Below are positions 6,054-7,827 of a DNA stretch of 7,827 nt, one piece after another; the stretch's first letter is position 1; each line of letters begins with the position of its first letter. The stretch is from Clostridia bacterium (lineage in GTDB: Bacteria; Bacillota; Clostridia; Oscillospirales; CAG-272). Location of the stretch: positions 1 through 7,827 of the forward strand of contig JAFNZX010000088.1 in the NCBI GenBank assembly GCA_017382615.1, written 5' to 3'. The notes beneath the pieces were generated by a model. It searched no databases. It worked only from the letters and a program-made list of their open reading frames with translations, and was not told the DNA's origin. Made by a program: the position numbers and the translations under genes.

Positions 6054-7827
6054 TTAGTGTGCCTCATACCAATCCTTGCCCCACTTGGCGTCAACCAGCA
6101 TGGGCACGGAGAAGGTAGCAGCATTTTCCATTTCACGCTTAAGAATTGCCAGCACCTCGTCGCGGCAATCCTTATGGCATTCCACAATCAGCTCGTCGTG
6201 TACCTGCAAAATCAGGCGTGCGTCGTATCCGCTCGCTCGCAGCGCGTCATCCACGCGGATCATGGCAATCTTGATGATATCGGCAGCCGTGCCCTGAATG
6301 GGGCTGTTCATCGCCACGCGCTCACCAAAGTGCTTAAGGTTCTTGTTCTGCGCTGAAAGCTCGGGAATGGCGCGGCGTCTGCCGAATTCGGTGGTCACGT
6401 AGCCGTCCTCGTACGCCTGCTTGATGACGCCCGAGAGATACGCCGAAACGCCCGGGTAGCTTGCCATATAGCCGTCGATATACTCCTTTGCGGCAGCACG
6501 CGAGATGTGCAGATCCTCGGCAAGCGAGAATTCACCCATGCCGTACACAATACCGAAGTTGACCGCCTTGGCGCGCTTGCGCAGCTCGACCGTGACCTGC
6601 TCGGGTTCGACTCCGAATACGCGGCACGCGGTGGCTGTATGAATATCCTCGCCGTCAATAAACGCCTGCTTCATTGCCTCGTCGTCCGAAATCACCGCCA
6701 AAAGGCGCAGCTCAATCTGCGAATAGTCGGCATCCAGCAGCACGTAGTCGCTGCTTTCGGGAATGAAGTAGCGGCGCAGCTCTCTGCCAAGCTCGGTGCG
6801 GATCGGAATATTCTGCAAATTGGGCTCTGCGGAGGAAAGTCTGCCCGTGGCAGTGCCCGTCTGCTTGAAGGTGGTGTGAATGCGTCCCTGCTCGTCCGCC
6901 ACCGAGAGCAAGCCCTCCACGTAGGTCGAGCGCAGCTTGGTCATCTGTCTGTATTCCAGAATGTCCTCAATGATGGGATGATATTTTTTGAGCTTTTCCA
7001 GCACCTCTGCGTTTGTGGAGTATCCCGTCTTGGTCTTTTTGCCCGCAGGCAAGCCAAGCCGCTCAAACAGCACCTCGCCAAGCTGCTTGGGAGAGTTGAT
7101 ATTAAAAGGCCCTCCCGCGCTGAAGTGAATGCGCTCCTCTAACTGCTCCACGTGTGCGTCCAGAAGCGCACCGTAGCGCGCAATGCCCTCGCGATCCACC
7201 ATGCAGCCGCGGTCCTCCATAGATGCAAGCACACCGGCAAGCGGCATTTCAATATCCATGAGCAACGCGTACTGTCCACTCTCGCGCAGCTTTTGCGCCA
7301 TGGGCTCATACATACGCAGCGCGTAAAGCGAGAGCGGCTGCTCGGGCTTGTAAATCTCGCCAAGATACGCAACGGTCAAACGGTCAAGCGCGTAGCTTCC
7401 CTGCCCGGGGTCGTCCACCCAAGCGGCAAGCATGACGTCAAAGTGGCAGCCGTGCCAATCGCAGCCCTGCGCGGACATAGCACGATAGATGGTCTTGCAA
7501 TCGTAGCAAATCACCTGCTTGCCCGCAAGAAACTCCTGCAGCACGGCAAGATTGCCCGTGTATTTGAACAGATGCGTGCCGTTTGTCAAGGTGGCAACGC
7601 TGTCGGCAAAGTCAAAGCCGATCAAATCGCCCGAAAGGTCTGCAAGGGTTGCGATCTCGGTCAGCGAGATACAAGTTTCCTTATCCATAGAGGCATCTGC
7701 GGGCGATTCGTGAATCGCCCCTACGGGGGTTGCGCGGGCGGATATAGAATCCGCCCCTACGGGGGTTGCGCGGGCGGATATGGAATCCGCCCCTACGGGC
7801 ACGTCGTCCTTATCCAGCCCGAAACGC
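6054..7827 (-). CDS. polA: DNA polymerase I, C-terminal two thirds (5' end outside window)
   Basis: Pol I fills gaps in repair and removes RNA primers during lagging-strand synthesis. The frame is open to the right edge, giving 590 visible residues, roughly a Klenow fragment; the 5'-nuclease domain lies outside. A GTG at 7802 and an ATG at 7687 are in frame but lack ribosome sites, and the residues before the GTG (RFGLDKDD) fit the usual linker. The exonuclease-like domain (about 7620-7350) resembles the inactive Bacillus type: the DxE motif reads GFDFA (7608-7622) without the Glu, while FDVMLAAW remains. The polymerase domain is intact: TGTATGRLSS and PNLQNIP; motif A DADYSQIELR (6705-6734); motif B RKRAKAVNFGIVYG (6541-6582) with the O-helix Lys, Phe and Tyr; motif C QVHDE (6192-6206). 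A palindromic-repeat insertion adds 43 codons near the 5' end of the visible part. The permease follows 26 bp downstream. The C-terminus, DWYEAH, is normal for the family. Confidence 0.96.
   Translation of the reverse strand, partial: RFGLDKDDVPVGADSISARATPVGADSISARATPVGAIHESPADASMDKETCISLTEIATLADLSGDLIGFDFADSVATLTNGTHLFKYTGNLAVLQEFLAGKQVICYDCKTIYRAMSAQGCDWHGCHFDVMLAAWVDDPGQGSYALDRLTVAYLGEIYKPEQPLSLYALRMYEPMAQKLRESGQYALLMDIEMPLAGVLASMEDRGCMVDREGIARYGALLDAHVEQLEERIHFSAGGPFNINSPKQLGEVLFERLGLPAGKKTKTGYSTNAEVLEKLKKYHPIIEDILEYRQMTKLRSTYVEGLLSVADEQGRIHTTFKQTGTATGRLSSAEPNLQNIPIRTELGRELRRYFIPESSDYVLLDADYSQIELRLLAVISDDEAMKQAFIDGEDIHTATACRVFGVEPEQVTVELRKRAKAVNFGIVYGMGEFSLAEDLHISRAAAKEYIDGYMASYPGVSAYLSGVIKQAYEDGYVTTEFGRRRAIPELSAQNKNLKHFGERVAMNSPIQGTAADIIKIAMIRVDDALRASGYDARLILQVHDELIVECHKDCRDEVLAILKREMENAATFSVPMLVDAKWGKDWYEAH
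7678..7816. mobile_element. Palindromic element inserted in frame in polA, with 10-bp flanking repeats
   Basis: The 10-bp sequence TCCTTATCCA occurs exactly at 7678-7687 and at 7807-7816, bracketing 119 bp that contain a palindromic repeat array. This is the expected pattern for an insertion with target-site duplication. Element plus one repeat is 129 bp, or 43 codons, so frame is kept: the protein reads LDKD before and MDKE after. Removing it gives an uninterrupted RFGLDKETCISL junction that looks natural for Pol I. No transposase is encoded, so mobilisation would have to be in trans. Recombination or slippage could also make such repeats. The array itself is certain; the insertion reading is inference. 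Confidence 0.75.
7701..7799. repeat. 36-bp tandem array of GC-rich palindromes
   Basis: There are three units: 7701-7735 (35 bp), 7736-7771 (36 bp) and 7772-7799 (28 bp, truncated). Each holds a hairpin followed by CCTACGGG(GG): GGGCGATTC/GAATCGCCC in unit 1, and GGGCGGAT/ATCCGCCC with five-base loops in units 2 and 3. Units 2 and 3 differ by a single loop base (ATAGA or ATGGA) over their shared length. On the minus strand they encode PVGADSISARAT twice and then PVGAIHESPADA. From memory, similar GTAGGGGCG-type palindromes are common between and within genes of Clostridia; I could not check this. Confidence 0.93.

Noticed and set aside
4621..6057. Plus-strand open frame of 478 codons, rich in His, Arg, Asn and Gln
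   Set aside because: It is the reverse reading of a membrane permease (hydrophobic codons give polar antisense residues), has no ribosome binding site, and starts within a terminator.
7701..7799. Possible CRISPR array (palindromic 36-bp period)
   Set aside because: The units are contiguous with no unique spacers, lie inside polA and keep its reading frame. There are no cas genes.
7685..7802. Internal start (GTG 7802 or ATG 7687) making a Klenow-only polymerase
   Set aside because: Neither has a ribosome binding site. The frame is open to the window edge, and the preceding residues RFGLDKDD fit a Pol I linker.

Overview
The window looks like a chromosomal stretch from an anaerobic, gut-type member of the Bacillota (Clostridia; an Oscillospirales- or Christensenellales-like lineage is my guess). 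The basis is strong Shine-Dalgarno sites, a Gram-positive style lipoprotein with a Thr/Glu/Pro-rich spacer, a DNA polymerase I whose 3'-5' exonuclease-like domain appears inactive as in many Bacillota, and a GC-rich palindromic repeat of a type I recall from clostridial genomes. This placement is inference; no rRNA or species marker is present.

Layout. Positions 1-30 hold a hairpin that probably terminates an unseen upstream gene. A monocistronic enolase gene follows (82-1392, +), closed by a perfect 13-bp-stem terminator. Facing it is a large surface lipoprotein gene (4352-1524, -). It has a signal peptide, a low-complexity spacer, beta-rich modules, an F5/8 type C (discoidin/CBM32-like) module, an 18-bp tandem repeat encoding PETPAD, and a C-terminal module that resembles an earlier module of the same protein. 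The shared terminator serves both converging genes. Upstream of the lipoprotein is a good promoter with a palindrome over its -10 box, then about 170 bp with no gene. Next come a terminator and a two-gene minus-strand operon: polA (partial, running in from the right edge) followed 26 bp later by an ArsB/NhaD/SLC13-type membrane permease.

Two features deserve attention. First, polA carries an in-frame insertion of a palindromic repeat array between the expected 5'-nuclease and exonuclease-like regions. It is flanked by an exact 10-bp direct repeat, and insertion plus one copy of that repeat is 129 bp (43 codons), so the reading frame survives. This resembles the in-frame protein insertions described for Rickettsia palindromic elements. 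Second, the lipoprotein frame is closed by a TGA, but the same frame continues for 20 plausible codons to a TAA just before the terminator. Those codons align with the end of the related internal module. The TGA therefore looks like a nonsense mutation, a sequence error or a readthrough site rather than the original stop.

The genes do not form an evident pathway: enolase is glycolytic, Pol I is for DNA repair and replication, the permease is an ion transporter, and the lipoprotein is probably a surface binding protein. I found no defence system, phage, CRISPR array or RNA gene.
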